Source: Ecdyonurus torrentis | Taxonomy: Eukaryota > Arthropoda > Insecta > Ephemeroptera > Heptageniidae | Length of the DNA stretch: 64,000 nt | Reading direction: 5' to 3' | Assembly (NCBI GenBank): GCA_949318235.1 | Contig: OX439130.1 | Coordinates: 37,685,851-37,749,850, forward strand | The notes under the pieces: model-generated | What the model saw: the letters and a program-made list of their open reading frames with translations, nothing else | Told to the model about the DNA's origin: nothing | Database searches by the model: none | Position numbers and translations under genes: made by a program | Part shown: positions 1 through 14,827 of the stretch, one piece after another | Layout of the letters: every line of letters begins with the position of its first letter | Position numbering within the stretch: position 1 is the stretch's first letter

Positions 1-1348
1 TTCTAACGCCAAATAAAATCACTTTGCACTCAAAATCTTTTCAATTGAAAATTTTCACGTACTTTAAACCTAAATCACCATACCAATACATTTTAATACT
101 GTTGCGTTAAAAATATCATTTACATTTAATGAATATTAAATGCGTAAATTTTAAATTAAATTATGTAAAATGTTTCTTGAAAAAAAAACAAAAAAACAAA
201 AAAACATAATAATATATTTTATAATACGTTTGCTATATAGCTAAAAATGTAAACGCAATAAACAAACATATCACGTAAAACATATAATAAAGCGAGGTAT
301 ACAACAACAGCAGCAGAAGCAACACGAATTACTTTTAATCATGAACCAATATATATAGTCAAAGAATAGTTAAGGGCTTGGCTTTTAATAATGAACCTTA
401 CTTTCTTGCTATATAACAACTTGAGAAAAATGCTATAATTATACCCACTATATCTGGCCGCGTAGTCGAAAATCTTTTAATTGGAGACCATACAAATGAC
501 TGGCTATCATCTTTTTTAGATACAACATTTATACTGACTACAAAACAGGTAAACTTTTTTTTAATATAATATTATATAAAATTTTATCTTTCAAGACAAT
601 TTAGTATTTAAGAATGAGAAGAAAAAAAACTTTTTTTTTTTGAATGAAAACAACCGACTATTATTATTATTTAAAAGCAAAAATATTTATCGGTGTAAAA
701 TCACGTTTTAGATTTTTTTTATTATAATAATAATATAAATACATACAATTTACAGTATAGAATTTTATTTTAATAATAATTATCTTTTCATTTTTTTATG
801 TAAGAATATATTAAGCTTAGTGGGAACTACCGGTAAGCCTTTTTTTATTTATGTAATTTAAGGTTTTAGGTTTAGGGTAGGAGATCTGAACGGTCCAATA
901 TTAATTTTTTTTTTTTTTTTTTTTTTTTATGATTAAAAACTTCCTGTAGTTTTACAAAATAACATATATATAAATAAAGTTTTCTGTATTACGTTGACAT
1001 ACAATGTATTTATATGACAACTTTAATTAGTAATTAAAATTATTTCCATAAACTAATAGATTTAATACAATTTGAAGTCATATAGAAAATTTACACTGCG
1101 TACAGTACATAAAACACAGATATACAGAGAACTGTAAAAGATTCAAAAATGAATTAATTTTTATTTAAATAAATGGATAACATTAGTGACATTTTTCATT
1201 AATGCTAATTTTCATTAAATTAGTAATCCAGTTTATATTATGGTGAAACAACTTGACCGCCAGTTAAAATTTATCCAAATAAAATACTGTATAGTTTTAA
1301 TGCACTGCTCTCAATAAATTTTTGTCTTGAGAATTTTGTGATCATAGT
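1..1348. other. AT-rich non-coding stretch
   Basis: I see no gene, conserved exon or structured RNA here. The stretch is very AT-rich with many poly-A and poly-T runs, including a T run near 907-929. Reading frames are short and have no splice-bounded coding character. Confidence 0.6.
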
Positions 1349-1676
1349 TTAAAGCTATAGACCACATAAAACAACATGTGCTTTTTAATGAATAAACACG
1401 AAATGGAATCTTCAAAACTGATGACAATTTTTGCCAGACACGAGAGAGCGTGAGAAAACTGTAAAGTATGCAATTTGCGTGAAAATTCATGTTTATGACG
1501 TCAGAAACATGCAAAAATTAGTATGAAAATGTTGTGCGGATTGCATAAATCAAATTTTCAGATCACTGCTACGGGGCTACTGTTGGGTTTTGAGACAAAC
1601 TAAAGTTATTTATGTAAATCCCGTCAAGTGTTTTGTGAAGTCAATGCTTACGTTTTTCTCTGGTCTATTCCTTTAA
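1349..1676. mobile_element. TTAA-flanked MITE, copy 1
   Basis: This is a 328-bp repeat bounded by TTAA on both sides, matching the copies at 7754-8108 and 12426-12768. The ends are inverted: TTAAAGCTATAGACCA on the left against TTAAAGGAATAGACCA read inward from the right. A TTAA target duplication with short inverted ends is typical of piggyBac-like or Kolobok-like non-autonomous elements. No transposase is present. The inner sequence includes a small hairpin, CACGAGAGAGCGTG, shared by the family. The superfamily is inferred from the target site only. Confidence 0.8.
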
Positions 1677-4600
1677 GCTTTTCTTATTAGAAACTAAATT
1701 TTTGTGACATTATTGACATGTATCGCGCTATTATTATTTTGTATACTTTTAATTTTAAGTATTTTTTTCGTTAGGTAAAAAATTATTTGAAATCTTCAAA
1801 TTATATTTTATGTCTTTGTTTTATTTTTTATTTTTTTATCAAGATTTTGTTTACTTTTAAACTACGCATATTGATTCAAAAACTTTTAAAATTTATTCTC
1901 TCTTTTATTTTATTTTGTAATTTATTCTGAATTATTTTACGATTAATGATCAATTTATTATAAAATCAATGAAAAATTTATGAAAATTTAGAAGGAAAAA
2001 ATAAAACAGTAGCAATTTCTAGACACCAATAAATCACTAAATGTACTTCATTATAATAATAATAGAATGATTTAAAAAACATTGAATAAATTTAAATGTA
2101 TCACATTAAACCAATGTATCACGATAGAGTTTTCCCTCTCTTTCTCTCTATACCACAATCTTTTTTATAAAAATTATTTTCTACTTTTTATGTTAATTCA
2201 AAAAAAATTTGAATACCAGATTTTTTTATATATAAGAGTGATCACTTTATTTTTTTCTTATAGAAATTATTATCCTGTAATTGACTTTAGGACATTATTA
2301 TAATAATATTTTTATATACGGGAAAAAAGAATAACAATTTTCGGGGAACATTATTTGAAATTAACAGCTCCCTGAGATATAGTTTTAAAAATAATAGGCT
2401 TATGGTTGCTTGATTGTAGATTATTATCTTGACTGCAGCACCGGAATATTAAATACACACGGGTCTCGGGTAAGATCTGCCATCATTATAATCCTAAATT
2501 AAATAAAATTAGACGAGCCTCACTCCACCCATTTTTTTTTATGTTAATAACATACTGAAAGTTCAGTGTTTAAACATCAAAATATAAAGACAATTTTTTT
2601 AGATACATGTATTGGATACAAATTTATTTTTTTAATTCTTTCAAAATTCATCTCATGATTCCTTCTTTATTTTTTTAAATATAAAAATTAATAATGATAG
2701 TAAATTTGATGTATTATATAAGTTTAAATTAAATAATATTTTAATATTAGGTTTTCAATGCAAATTCTGAGAAAGGTTATTTTAAATTGCATTTTTTTTT
2801 CTTGAATTAAATTGTCTGTGAGAAATAAATAATGCAGCATAATTATTAAAGTATTGTAGTTTTATTAGAAAATGCAGTGATTTCTTCAAAATAATGAAAA
2901 ATAATTGTATTAACAAGAACTTTTACCATCATATATACATAAACGTTAAGTAGTATTATATGGTAGTATATTCATTTATAGCAAAAATCGGTATTGCACT
3001 ACAATATTTCTGTGATAAACTCAAACTCATGTATTATTTTTTTTTTTTTACTATGCATTTAAATTTTTTAGGGGTTTCGTGTAAGAGTGGGCCAGATAAA
3101 TAATAGGCCTAGACCTCGCCCTGTTAAAAATGATTTTTTTTTTGTTTATTTTTAACAAAGATGATTTTTTTTATAATATAAAGATAAGTCGGCACAGGTG
3201 CACAGTATGGGAACTACAAATAATTTTTAATAAAATAAATATATTATGTTTATGGTTATTCAGAAAATAAATATTTCTAACGAATTAAGCTATTTTTGAA
3301 GCTTTTTTTTTTTTTTGTTCTTTCTTTTTATACACATAATGAAAAAGAAGTCGAATTTATTATATTCTTTCACATTTATTGTAGGTGCGTGTTAACTGAA
3401 TTGCTACCTAAACCCAAAACTTATATCGCGCAGGGACATGAGTGAATAATATTTTATTGCATTTTACATCATTCTGTGCTTACTCTTGTAAAAAAAAAAA
3501 AAAAGAATAATAATAAAAAAAGAAAAAAAAAATTTATTATTTTATATTGCTAAATTTTTATATTTCAACTTAATTTTTTTTTGTCAAAAGACAAACAAAA
3601 AAACGACAACAAAAAAGTGTATCTCAAGGTCTGAGACGTGTGCATGCAAATGAACTGAAATGCAACAAGACTCACCGTGCAGCAGATGGCTAGTGAGTGA
3701 GAAAACGTGCAATAATAAAATACAACACCACGCACAAGATCTCCAAATTACAGAGTAAATCAGCAGCATCTGTGCTACAGATCCATTGAAGAAACAAAAT
3801 CCGTCAATTCAATTAAAATAATGTAAAGTATACGTGCTTTAATGCATAATTATGCTTTTTGAAACTGTTATTACGACTATATGCGGTGCATTATTGATTG
3901 TGATTTAGAAAATATAATAACAAAAATATTAATTTTTAATTTCTCAACTTGAGTTCAATATTTGAGAGAAACCTTCGGCATTGCCAGGCAAACTGGAAAG
4001 TTATTACTTCAAAAACTTTTAAAGTAGACAATCATATGCCTTGACATTATGAGACATAAAGAAAATGTATATCGACTACGACTACTCTTGGTAATGATTG
4101 GATAGGGCAAGGGCCGCGGGGTATCGCGGGGGCCTCGGATAGGGCGAAAATCGATTAGAAAGTATAAGATGGCTAAAATAACATCATTTTAAAATGTTTT
4201 AAAAATAAAATTTCATTATTTCTAGGATTCATATTTATTTATCCAAAATAGTTGTAATTGCGAGTTATAAGACTCAAAAACTTAAATCAAGTTTGATAAG
4301 CTCTAACGTTGTGTGACCGCGCCTAAATATCAAAGTTGACATTATAAAAATTCACAAGCTCATGTAAACCATCGTCCTCTTCTTCTACATTTCAAAAAAA
4401 AAAATATATATTTAAAGATATATAACATGAATTTTTTTTGAGATATTAATCTGTAATATGTTTGATCTGATCGTAATAAAAATAAAATCTGCTTATATAT
4501 GAGCGAACATGAGAATATGGCTCAGTAAGATCCGGCCTGGAATGTCAGTGAGGGCCGGACTGGCACACCACGTACCACACAGCTATGCTATAGTCCACTG

Positions 4601-5790
4601 CAAGGCACTGGTGTCTAATAATTTATATGGAAACAAAAACTAATGTAACACTCACGTCAATATGAACGAACATACTTGTGTAAAATCAAGTTTAAAATAA
4701 ATAAATAGTAAAATAAACTATAGTCTATATGGAATAAAAAAAAACTCATAATTTGCTACAATTATTTAGATAAAACAGATTGATCAGATTATTAAAACTG
4801 TATTTTTATATTTCATTTGAATTTTAATTCCTTAACAGCAAAATGATTTTTGTTAATCATTTTAACTTGAAAGTGTGTTACCAACAACGATTATTTCAGG
4901 GTCAATGAGAGTCTATCTGGTCCTGAGAGAGAATCAGGGAGAAATAAAGGGAGAGAGAACACACACACATACATACACAGTCAGCGGATTATCCGCTTAG
5001 AGTGACAAAAAATGTGACTGTCAGGTGAGTGAACAGCGAGTGTGAAAGTGACATGAATTAACTTCAGGTTAAATATTTCCCGAGTGACGCTAATGACATT
5101 GTTATGTGAAATTAAATTAAAGCAGCTTAATTATTACATACTGAGCAAGCAGAATGAGCAGCGATGGAGCTTCACTTAACAACTTATATATTGTAAATAT
5201 TAGAACTTTGTGATTACCTTGGATTTTTAATAAAAAAAAAAAACTGTATGTAATTTATAGTCTATAAATATAAAGATTTTTTACCCTTTTTTTTTTTAAC
5301 ATATTTTTAACAATTATACTTCAAAGTACGTCAAAGTTACTGTCAAAAGAATCAAATTTATTACAATTTGCAATAAGAATGATTGCACTGATTTGCAAGT
5401 TATCTCTAACTTTTTTTCATTATGAAACATATCCCTAACGACGAGCTGCGCATTTTTTCACTGACTTGTATTTTTGTTCCAAACAACCCGATAGTGCATA
5501 CTTGGAAATAAGTACCTTGAAATTAAAAATATATTGAATCTCTATTATTTTTTTACCTCTTTTAATTAGATAATTTCCTTTTCATACACTTAAATTTTAA
5601 ATGTGTTAATAAATTTCTTAACAACTTAATTCCATATTCAACTTAAAATATGCATTTAAAAAAAGAAAAAAAAACTAATTTCAATATAGTGCCGTAAGCA
5701 ATGTAGTGAGAGAAAAATATTGCATTTTATTATAGTATGCTAATTATTTATATATTAACTCTTTTTTATATATACCGTTTATGATATAGG

Positions 5791-5849
<59 letters not shown>

Positions 5850-7753
5850 GTGCTATGGACTTCTCTGTGATGCAAATTAATTTTAAGTCGGGCCACCAAG
5901 GCATGCAAAATAAGGATAACATTAGAATAAAAAAAAAAAGTTGTACTCTGATCTGCATATTGTGCCGTAAGCATTGAACGCGGAGAAGTAGTGAAGCGGG
6001 CGGCACAAAACCAGTAGCCGGAGTGCCACTGTGCGAGCAGCTACCTTGCCACCTACCCCTGAGCCATCTCTCTCTCTCTGTCTCTCTCTCTCAATCCCGT
6101 GAAATTGCCCTCCTCTCCACTTCCATTTTTTTAAAATAATAATAAAATAAATTTATATCAAAATTGTTATGATTCTCTTTCTTTCCCCCTTTTTTTTTAT
6201 CCTAATATCATGGTAACTTATAGCGACATCCCAAAAATTATTACTTTTAGTATAGAAAAAAAATCATCTTTATTCTTATTTTAATTTTATAAATTGTTAA
6301 TAATGATACATGCCTAAAGCAATATTGAATATTTAATAAAATTTTATAATAGGTACCATACTTTTTAATATACCTTCAGGTTAATTTATATTATTTATAA
6401 TTTTTATTTTGAATTTTATAGAAAAGTTTTTAAAATCTTATATGTCTTTGTATTCTGATCATATGATTTTATATGCAATTTTCTTTTTTTTTTTAATTTC
6501 CTGATTGAATCAAGGTTATTATTGTGACTTGAGGGTAAAGTGAATAAGTATTTTCAATAAGTATACCGAGAATTATTGTTTTCCAGCTACCACATTTTAT
6601 GTTTTATCTGACGTTTTATTTATTACCTATTGTCATTATTTTTGCGCATGCGCTTCAGGCTTAAACTAATTTGCATTCTTTACGTTAAAAAAAAAAGTGT
6701 ACACTTAAATTTTCATTGCAGACGTCACTGAAAATAATAATAGAGGTACATACTGTTGAGGAATTATATAGGTAAAATATTTATGAAATATTGTTATACA
6801 ATCGATTTTGATTGCAACAGGATCTTTATTTTAGTAACAACGCTTTAATCATGATTATATACTTGTACGTATTAAAAAAAGATTTAACAATGTTTTAGCC
6901 ATACAAACTTAAGTTTTCATAGTTCATGAGTTAAAAACTTATAACAATTTCAAGTACAAATCTATCCCATAATAGGGTGTATGCGCATGACGTCATAATA
7001 AATGCGTTTCGATGCCATAATTGAGCAACGACTAACATTGCTTAGCATATATGCTATAGGACAAACGTAAGTTTTTGCTATTTTCTTTGAAAAATAAGTA
7101 ATTTTTTTGTCATTATTATTTTTCTCGCATACTTGAAAACCTAATTCAACTTGTTAATATAGCATCAATGCTCTCAAAAAACTGCTGTACGTACTTTTAA
7201 ATGTGTCATTTTCCCATACCGCGGCCCATGTTATTTAGTACTCAATTATGGCGTTGACTTTAATATGAATGCAACTCACCCTATAGTCTGTATACACAGA
7301 CTCTGAATAGTTACTTTGTTTTAGCTCAACTATTATGGTGTATAACAAAGTAACTTTTCAAAACAAAAGAAATAAAGTAAATATGGTAAAGTCCCTCTAT
7401 TGTATAAAACAGTGGTAAGTTTTTGTATTATTGATTGGTATGTTACTTTAATAGAGTTCAGTATACGTAAGTGTGATGTTTCAATATATTACTACATCAA
7501 AATCATAATTTTGATTTTTATATGTACATAGTATAGATTTGTTTAAGTTGCAATACTGTCGGCTAATTATTGTGGTCAAAGGGTTTATGTGGTATACTAT
7601 GACTGAAAAAGTCTTGCATGCGCCTTAAATAAAGTTATTATTATATGAAACGCTCTATGATAAAGTAATGCTGTATATACGAGCTTAATATAATAGCATA
7701 AATATGTTGCGCAACAAAAATTGAAAAAACAACAACATTTTTTTCCCGAACAT
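1677..7753. other. Non-coding stretch with GA array and a GC-richer island
   Basis: I find no coding gene. The stretch holds a (GA)n array near 5.8 kb and a short GC-richer island at about 5960-6060, followed by interrupted TC repeats. It also has GC-richer patches near 4110-4145 and 4530-4600. The remainder is AT-rich with homopolymer runs. The island could be a promoter or untranslated exon, but no motif shows which. Confidence 0.5.
5793..5846. repeat. (GA)n microsatellite
   Basis: About 27 uninterrupted GA units. Apparent Ser-Leu repeat reading frames across it are artefacts of the repeat. Confidence 0.95.
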
Positions 7754-8108
7754 TTAAAGCCATAGTTCACATAAAACAACATGTGATTTTTAATGAATAA
7801 ACACGAAACGGGATCTTCAAAACTGATGATAATTTTTACCAGAATGCAGAATACCAGAATGTAACCCACGAGAGAGCGTGAAAATACTGTAAAGTATGCA
7901 ATTTGCGTGACTATTTATGTTTCTGTCGTCAGAAACATGCAAAAATAAGTACAAAATGTTGTCCGGGCTGCATAAATCGAAATTTTCTGGTCACTGCTAT
8001 ACGGAGCGCTACAGTTGAGTTTTGAGGCAAACTAAAGCTATTTATGTAAATCCCATCAAGTGTTTTGTGATATAAATGCTTATGTTTTCTTCTGTTCTAA
8101 TCCTTTAA
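7754..8108. mobile_element. TTAA-flanked MITE, copy 2
   Basis: This copy has the same family layout as the element at 1349-1676, bounded by TTAA on both sides. It is longer (355 bp) because of a partial internal duplication around 7838-7868, where the phrase ACCAGAATG recurs. The left end reads TTAAAGCCATAG and the right end closes with CTAATCCTTTAA, so one inverted end has drifted. It is non-autonomous. Confidence 0.78.
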
Positions 8109-8465
8109 GTTGTAATATTACTGCAGATATAATTGTTTGTTATAATTAAAAGTTATAGAAAATTTGATTTAAAAAAATATAGCATAATTTGAAATGCAAA
8201 CAGCGACGTTTCGGGTGAATAACGAGAAATGAATTAAATACATTCTTTTAGATAGTAAATAGGTAATAATATAACAATATTCATCACAAATATTTAGAGA
8301 AATGCAGAGCCAAATTTCCTCACACAAAATAATACAACAGATACAAAATTATAAATATGGTTCCTTTACTTTTAGTTTTGCAATTTGAGATATCCCACAA
8401 TAAAAGAACAGCTCGGCGTGCACAACGCAATCCAGTTGCCCAGTGCGTGATACCAAAATATGTGA

Positions 8466-8496
<31 letters not shown>

Positions 8497-9924
8497 AAGT
8501 CTGATACCAAGAAATAAAAGAATGATACATGTAAAAAAATATATAATATATAACAATATTTAGGACTATAAAACTTTTAAACTAAAACACCTTAAATTTA
8601 AGTTTTTTTTTATAAAGATCAGATCAATTTTCTTAAAAGATTTTTAAATATATAAAAAAAAATATTTTTTGTTTTTTAGCAGAAATGATTAAAAATTAAA
8701 AGATATTTTATCCTTTTTGTTTAATTGAGGTAAAATTATATTTAATGATATTGCCTACCTACTGTGTTAGTCAAATTAGAGTAAATTGCTTTGCAACAAC
8801 GTCGTTCAAGTTCAACTCAGCGTATACCTCACGTGAATTACACGGGGAAAAAAACTTTTCAACAATAATTGGCATTTTATTTTACAAGTAAACATACTTA
8901 ATTTTTCAATTTATGCGGAATTCAGCTAAAAAAAACTATTGGATATTATTACGCCGCAAATTAAAATAATGTACATTTGTAAAATTACATAAATACTGTA
9001 TAGAGCTTTTTAAATATTATAAGAGATATCTCATGAGTCTTGCTGTGAATTTATATGGATCAAGTGAATGAGCAGTTGACTTTAAAATATAGCAAAATGT
9101 ATGATTATGCATGTTAGAAAAATTAATAGAGTAAATCATCATCTCCTCGCAACCTTATGGAAATAGTCGATTTTTTTTTAATTAATGTTTTTTAACTTAA
9201 TTTTGTACAGTTCTTATGCAATACTAATACTGTATAAATCAAAATCATTGTATTTTTTTAATCGTGGCAATTTTATTTTTACGCGGAAAATTACAATTTC
9301 ACGACTGAGATTTTAAATAAAGAATTTCCAAAAGTAACCATTTTCAGTATAAACCATTTGTCCTAAAATATTTTTAATTTTAAAATTGATCTGCAATTTT
9401 GTACCTTTAATTTTAATTACAAAAATGGGTTTACAATAATCTTATACCTTTAAAAACTTTTGAATTTTATGTTGTTATTCTGTCAAACCAATTTCAATGT
9501 TTTTTAAATATATAATTTTTACCGTGTAAAATAATCACTGTGCGCATTTATAAACCAGTATGTAATCAAAACATATATTTTTAGTTTTTACATTATAGTA
9601 TATATTAAGTATTTTTCTTAAGTTATAGTTTAAAACTTTAAAAGGTATATATTTAAATATAAATGTTTTTATTTATTTTTATTTGTGATAATTAGCAGAA
9701 TGTGGTTTGCGCGATGTCATATAAAAATGTTTTATTTTTATCGACATCAGACACAGACATGCGAGAAAATCAGTAGCTACTGTGCAACATGCAACTTGAT
9801 TTTTTTTCCTTCTTCTTTTTCTTCTTCTTCTTCTTCTTTAGAATTGTAATTATCTTTTCTTAGAGCAACATGATGCATTTTGTGTGCGTGCGTTTAATCA
9901 CCCTGCCTGCCTGTCTGCTCTTCT

Positions 9925-9930
<6 letters not shown>

Positions 9931-9985
<55 letters not shown>
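9931..9985. repeat. (TC)n microsatellite
   Basis: An uninterrupted TC array of about 27 units. Confidence 0.95.
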
Positions 9986-9986
<1 letters not shown>

Positions 9987-10503
9987 AAAGCTGCCTCTCT
10001 TACGCGGATCATTCTAAGTCTAAGATAGAAGAAAATCACGCAAAATCACGTCATTTCAAACAAAAGATTAAAAAAATTATACCTGGAGAAAAGATATAAA
10101 CGATATATATTTTTTTAAGTGTTTGCTGGCTTTTAAAATATAAAATTATATCACAATAAAATAATTGTATGGAGATTACAGATATATATAATTATACGAT
10201 TAATTGAAATTTAAAAACTTGCCAGCAATTTTATTAAAACAATGAAAAAATACGAATATATATTTTTAGTAAAATGTATTTGATTTGTATAATGAGCAGA
10301 TTTTTTTGAAAACAATCGAGCAATCGCGTGCATTAGAAAAATTGTTTTTTTTTTATTATGTTTTTTGAACTTCCAATGCTTTATTAATATATATTTATCA
10401 AACAAGAAAACATTGTTACAGAAATTATTACATATCCCGCTGAGAAAAAAAAATCTGATATTTTCAAACACTTGATTTCAAAACGTTATACAGTAAATAA
10501 GTT

Positions 10504-10508
<5 letters not shown>

Positions 10509-10553
<45 letters not shown>
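10509..10553. repeat. (CT)n microsatellite
   Basis: An uninterrupted CT array of about 22 units. Confidence 0.95.
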
Positions 10554-10558
<5 letters not shown>

Positions 10559-12425
10559 CTATTACTTCTAATGGATTTTATAAATGACGTCACAACAGCA
10601 TTTGTGTATAACAAAAAATTCTTTACTTTGCGAGAAAATTAAAAAAAAAAGGTCTTTTTATATTTTTTTGGTACAATAAAAAACAACAGTTATTTTTTAA
10701 ACTATATAATAATAAGTGCTCTAAATGATTTTTTTCCAGACTATACTTAACTACCGTACTCAAGTTGTTCTAACAAGTTATAGGTGCCCTGCATTATAGC
10801 ATTCCTGCATTACAACCAACTTTTTTTTAGAGCTGCGGTCACATGTTGATTTTCTTTGCAGATGCATGCATATTAAATTTGTTGTACAGTATATATCTAC
10901 TAGCTAACCTAAGAGTTTAATATGTATATTGTAACAAATGAAGCATAAGCTTTATAGTTATATAACTAAAACCATTATGATATTTTTATAAAGCAAAATT
11001 ATCTTAATGGATTTTTGATTTGATTTGATTTGATTTGATTTATTTTTCTTATTTTTTATTTTATTTTATTTTTTTTTGCTTATTTGATTTTATACTTTTA
11101 ATTTGTGTTACTATGCAAATACCATAGTCCTGTCAAGACATAGTTTTATTGACGATTACAATGAAACCCGCACAACGGGCCATCTATGGTTTAAATACAC
11201 AGCCTGACATTCGCCATGAGAGACTAGAGAAACCTTAGAAAACCATAGGTACCCCAGGAATCAGTCTAGGAGTAAAACATGCACCTCCCGGTTGCTGTGC
11301 ATCGTCATGGAATGCGTGTTGTAAACACGTATCGTAAAGTTTTTAATAATATCATAGTTCAAAAGATCATGATAATAATATCATTAACACATTCAATTTG
11401 CTATACCACACGGAAAAAGAAAATTACATAATTTGTGCTGCATTTATGTCATTATATAGCATAAATGTTGACAAACTGGAACAGCATAAATAACTATATG
11501 TACTACAACATAATATTTATAACATTTACCATAGTTTAATACACAATATCGGATAAATTATGTTTTGCAATAAATTTAACGCTGGAAATGTCGAGGAAAT
11601 ATAATTATATTAAGTTAAGTTATTTTTGTTCGTTAATGAAGTATAAAACTTAAAGATGATGTAACCGCAGCTTGACATTGTAACAATAATCTCAACTAGT
11701 AATAAACAACAATTAATGCAAATACAGACAAGTTGATGATGCACACAGAATAAGAGCTCGACGTTTTACAATCGCAGTATAAAGTATAATATAAAAATAT
11801 TATCTAACTAACTACTATACAGAGAGCCTCATTTTTCTCACATTCATATAAGAATTTGTTCCTGTTTGCATCTGATTAATTTGCAGTACTGTGTCTTTCA
11901 CTGTAGGAAAAATAAGTACATGATTTGTTTGTAACAACATTGGTATTCATTTTACTATATGCATGTTTATGTACAGTATAATGTAATATAATGCATAGTA
12001 TACATACATTTTCCCGTGTGTGTTATAGGAAATAGCAATATGTAAAATATAAAATATGAATTATAATAATTATTTAGGTTCTATGTGGAATCGTGTTCTA
12101 TACGTATAATAGAAAACAAAAAGTGCTATATAAAACATAAATTTAGCCATGAATATTGCTAATATTGCTTAAAATAATTTAGCCATAAATATTGCTATTA
12201 TTGCTTAAAAGTTTACGAAAACCATGAGTGACAGCCATGTGGAATTCAGTTAATGAAAATTTTCAATATCACATTTGTGTTTCAACAATTTTCAATTTTT
12301 TTTATTGGGTAAAATGTACTGCCTATTACAGGGTAATTAGAGTCTAGAAGGTTCTAGAGTTCTCTAAGGGTAATGTTCATTTTAAATTCACAATGTTATT
12401 CGTATCAGAGAAATCCATATGTAGT

Positions 12426-12768
12426 TTAATGCCATAGACCACATAAAACAACATGTGCTTTTCAATGAATAAACACGAAATGGGATCTTCAAAACTGATG
12501 ACAATTTTTACCAGAATGTTAATGTAGCCTCACGAGAGAGCGTGAAAAAACTGTAAAGTATGCAATTTGCGTGAAAATTCATGTTTATGACGTCAGAAAC
12601 ATGCAAAAATTAGTATGAAAATGTTGTGCGGGTTGCATAAATTGAATATTCTGATCACTGCTACGGGGCTTCTGTTGGGTTTTGAGACAAACTAATGTTA
12701 TTTATGTAAATCCCATCAAGTGTTTTGTGATATAAATGCTTGTGTTTTTCTCTGGTCTATTCCTTTAA
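12426..12768. mobile_element. TTAA-flanked MITE, copy 3
   Basis: This 343-bp copy is closest to the one at 1349-1676. The left end is TTAATGCCATAGACCA and the right end is TGGTCTATTCCTTTAA, each including TTAA. It keeps the internal phrases CTGTAAAGTATGCAA and TGACGTCAGAAACATGC seen in the other copies. All three copies lie in the same orientation. No coding capacity. Confidence 0.8.
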
Positions 12769-13900
12769 ATATAGTTAAAAATTCATTGAGTACCAACTGT
12801 GTGTAAAAAAAAAAAAAACGTACAGTTCAAGAATTTATTCAAGAAGAGTTCGTATTTTTATCCTGCGTAGATATTTACAGAACAATGAGATAGAATAACA
12901 TTTTTTTTTTATCTTTGACAATATTTAATGTATTATTAAGAACTGTATGCTCTCTTTTTAAAATTTATTATTAATTTATGGTAAAATTCATGAACAGTAA
13001 GAGTTATAATATAATTGTTAGAGTAGAGTATAATTTTGTTTTATAAAGATTTTGTTTTATTTGAAAAATTCAACTATTGATATGTATTTTTTTTTCAAAT
13101 ATGTTAATTTTGATAATACAAAAAAAAAGGGATATGGACTACTAATAGAGTTCAAAAAAAACCAAGTTAAGACAAAGGTATTTGCGGAGGTTGTTTTGTG
13201 ATAATCTGTGGCACAAATCTTGCGATCCATTAGCTATATATACGTCTTCTGATTACCCAGCAGTAATTAACTGAGTTTTAATTACCCACTAAAACCTTAG
13301 TGAGTACTTAAGTTAAGAAATAGGCACTTTATTTTTATTTTCTGAATATCCTAGATAATTATTTGATCCTGTTCAATTTGCATATAACAATATTTTACTA
13401 AAATTCTGTAAAAAATATATAATAATAATAAAATCGTGACAGATTTTTAAAAACTAGTTATTAAAATTAAATCAAAATTGTAGAGCTAAAAAACAAGAAA
13501 GAAAAAACAAAGTGAAATTTACTTATTTTGAAGTATTCGTTTCTTCATGAATATTGATGCTTTAAGCGCAATAAAAATAATACAAAGTTAGTAAAATCTT
13601 TGAATGTTCTGAAATAATGCATCATTTGCCCATTTTACCCTCTACATGAAAAAGGAAACATTAAAAATTAAATGAGCGTGAAACTATTTAATGTAATTTT
13701 TGGTAGACTGCCTCTATTTTGTCATTTTTTTTTTTAAAGGTGATAAAATGTTAAAATCCATTTGAAAATAAATATTTTAATGCGCATTAAACACGCTTTT
13801 AAAGATTAGTTATTATTATTTGTGCCTGACTAGATTTTTAAGATTTCGCCTCCTTTATTTGTTTGGCTTTATATGAAAAGTACTTTAAGATTATATGTGC

Positions 13901-13943
<43 letters not shown>

Positions 13944-14746
13944 AACAAACAAACAAACAAACAAACTTGAAAAGAGCTTTAAGGTTATAGGACAGAAAAT
14001 CACAATGCATTTTATATGCAATTAAACGTATAAAACGTATTTTCAATTTATTTTATATTTTCAAATATTACGACACCACATCAGTGTAAACTATAAAGAT
14101 TTCCTCTCTCCAACTTTAAAATCTATAATGTGCACTTGTAGTGGGAATAGTATAGTTATTTGTTATTTTTATGTAAATTTTGTATGTAAGTTTTGACGCT
14201 ATAAGGTCATCACATTAAATCTGCATACATTATAATGCAATGTAATATCTCACTTAACTGCACTTTATTATGCACTTAAGTATCAAACAAAACATGCACA
14301 ACCATCAAATTTGATGACCGCTTAAATTGTAAGCTAACATGACGTATATATAAATACGTTTTTATTTTACACCTAATAAAATGATACGTGATATATATAT
14401 GTATAGTATTGTGTGTGTGTTTTTTGTTCACCAAAGCATATTTACCCTTTTGTTGTAGTTGTATATGTTCGTTATTTTTTTTATCTTGAAAGTTGAGGAC
14501 AAGACAATAAAATGTTGATTGTGCTTAACAAGCTGCAAGAATCTTTTTATGTATCTCCACGATTACCTCTTGAGAGAGAACTTTTAGGTCTTATCGCGGA
14601 GCATAGTTCACGTGTTTTACCGCAACATTATAAACAAGGATATTTCAATAAAATACAATTTTATGTACGTACTCAACAATAGTGTACACGAGTTTTCTAT
14701 TTAATACATTTTTATGGTTATTGATCACATGATGTAATGTTTTATG

Positions 14747-14827
<81 letters not shown>

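Larger units (their letters stand above)
8109..12425. other. Non-coding stretch with TC arrays
   Basis: No gene is supported. The stretch contains two long TC arrays (9931-9985 and 10509-10553), a (TTC)n-like run near 9812-9838, a TGATT pentamer repeat at about 11016-11045, and a slightly GC-richer unclassified segment at about 11150-11340. The rest is AT-rich. Confidence 0.5.

Noticed and set aside
1410..1465. Hammerhead-like CTGATGA ... GAAAA in the TTAA MITE
   Set aside because: The bases after CTGATGA cannot pair with those before GAAA, so no stem II forms, and no matching stem I or cleavage triplet is present.
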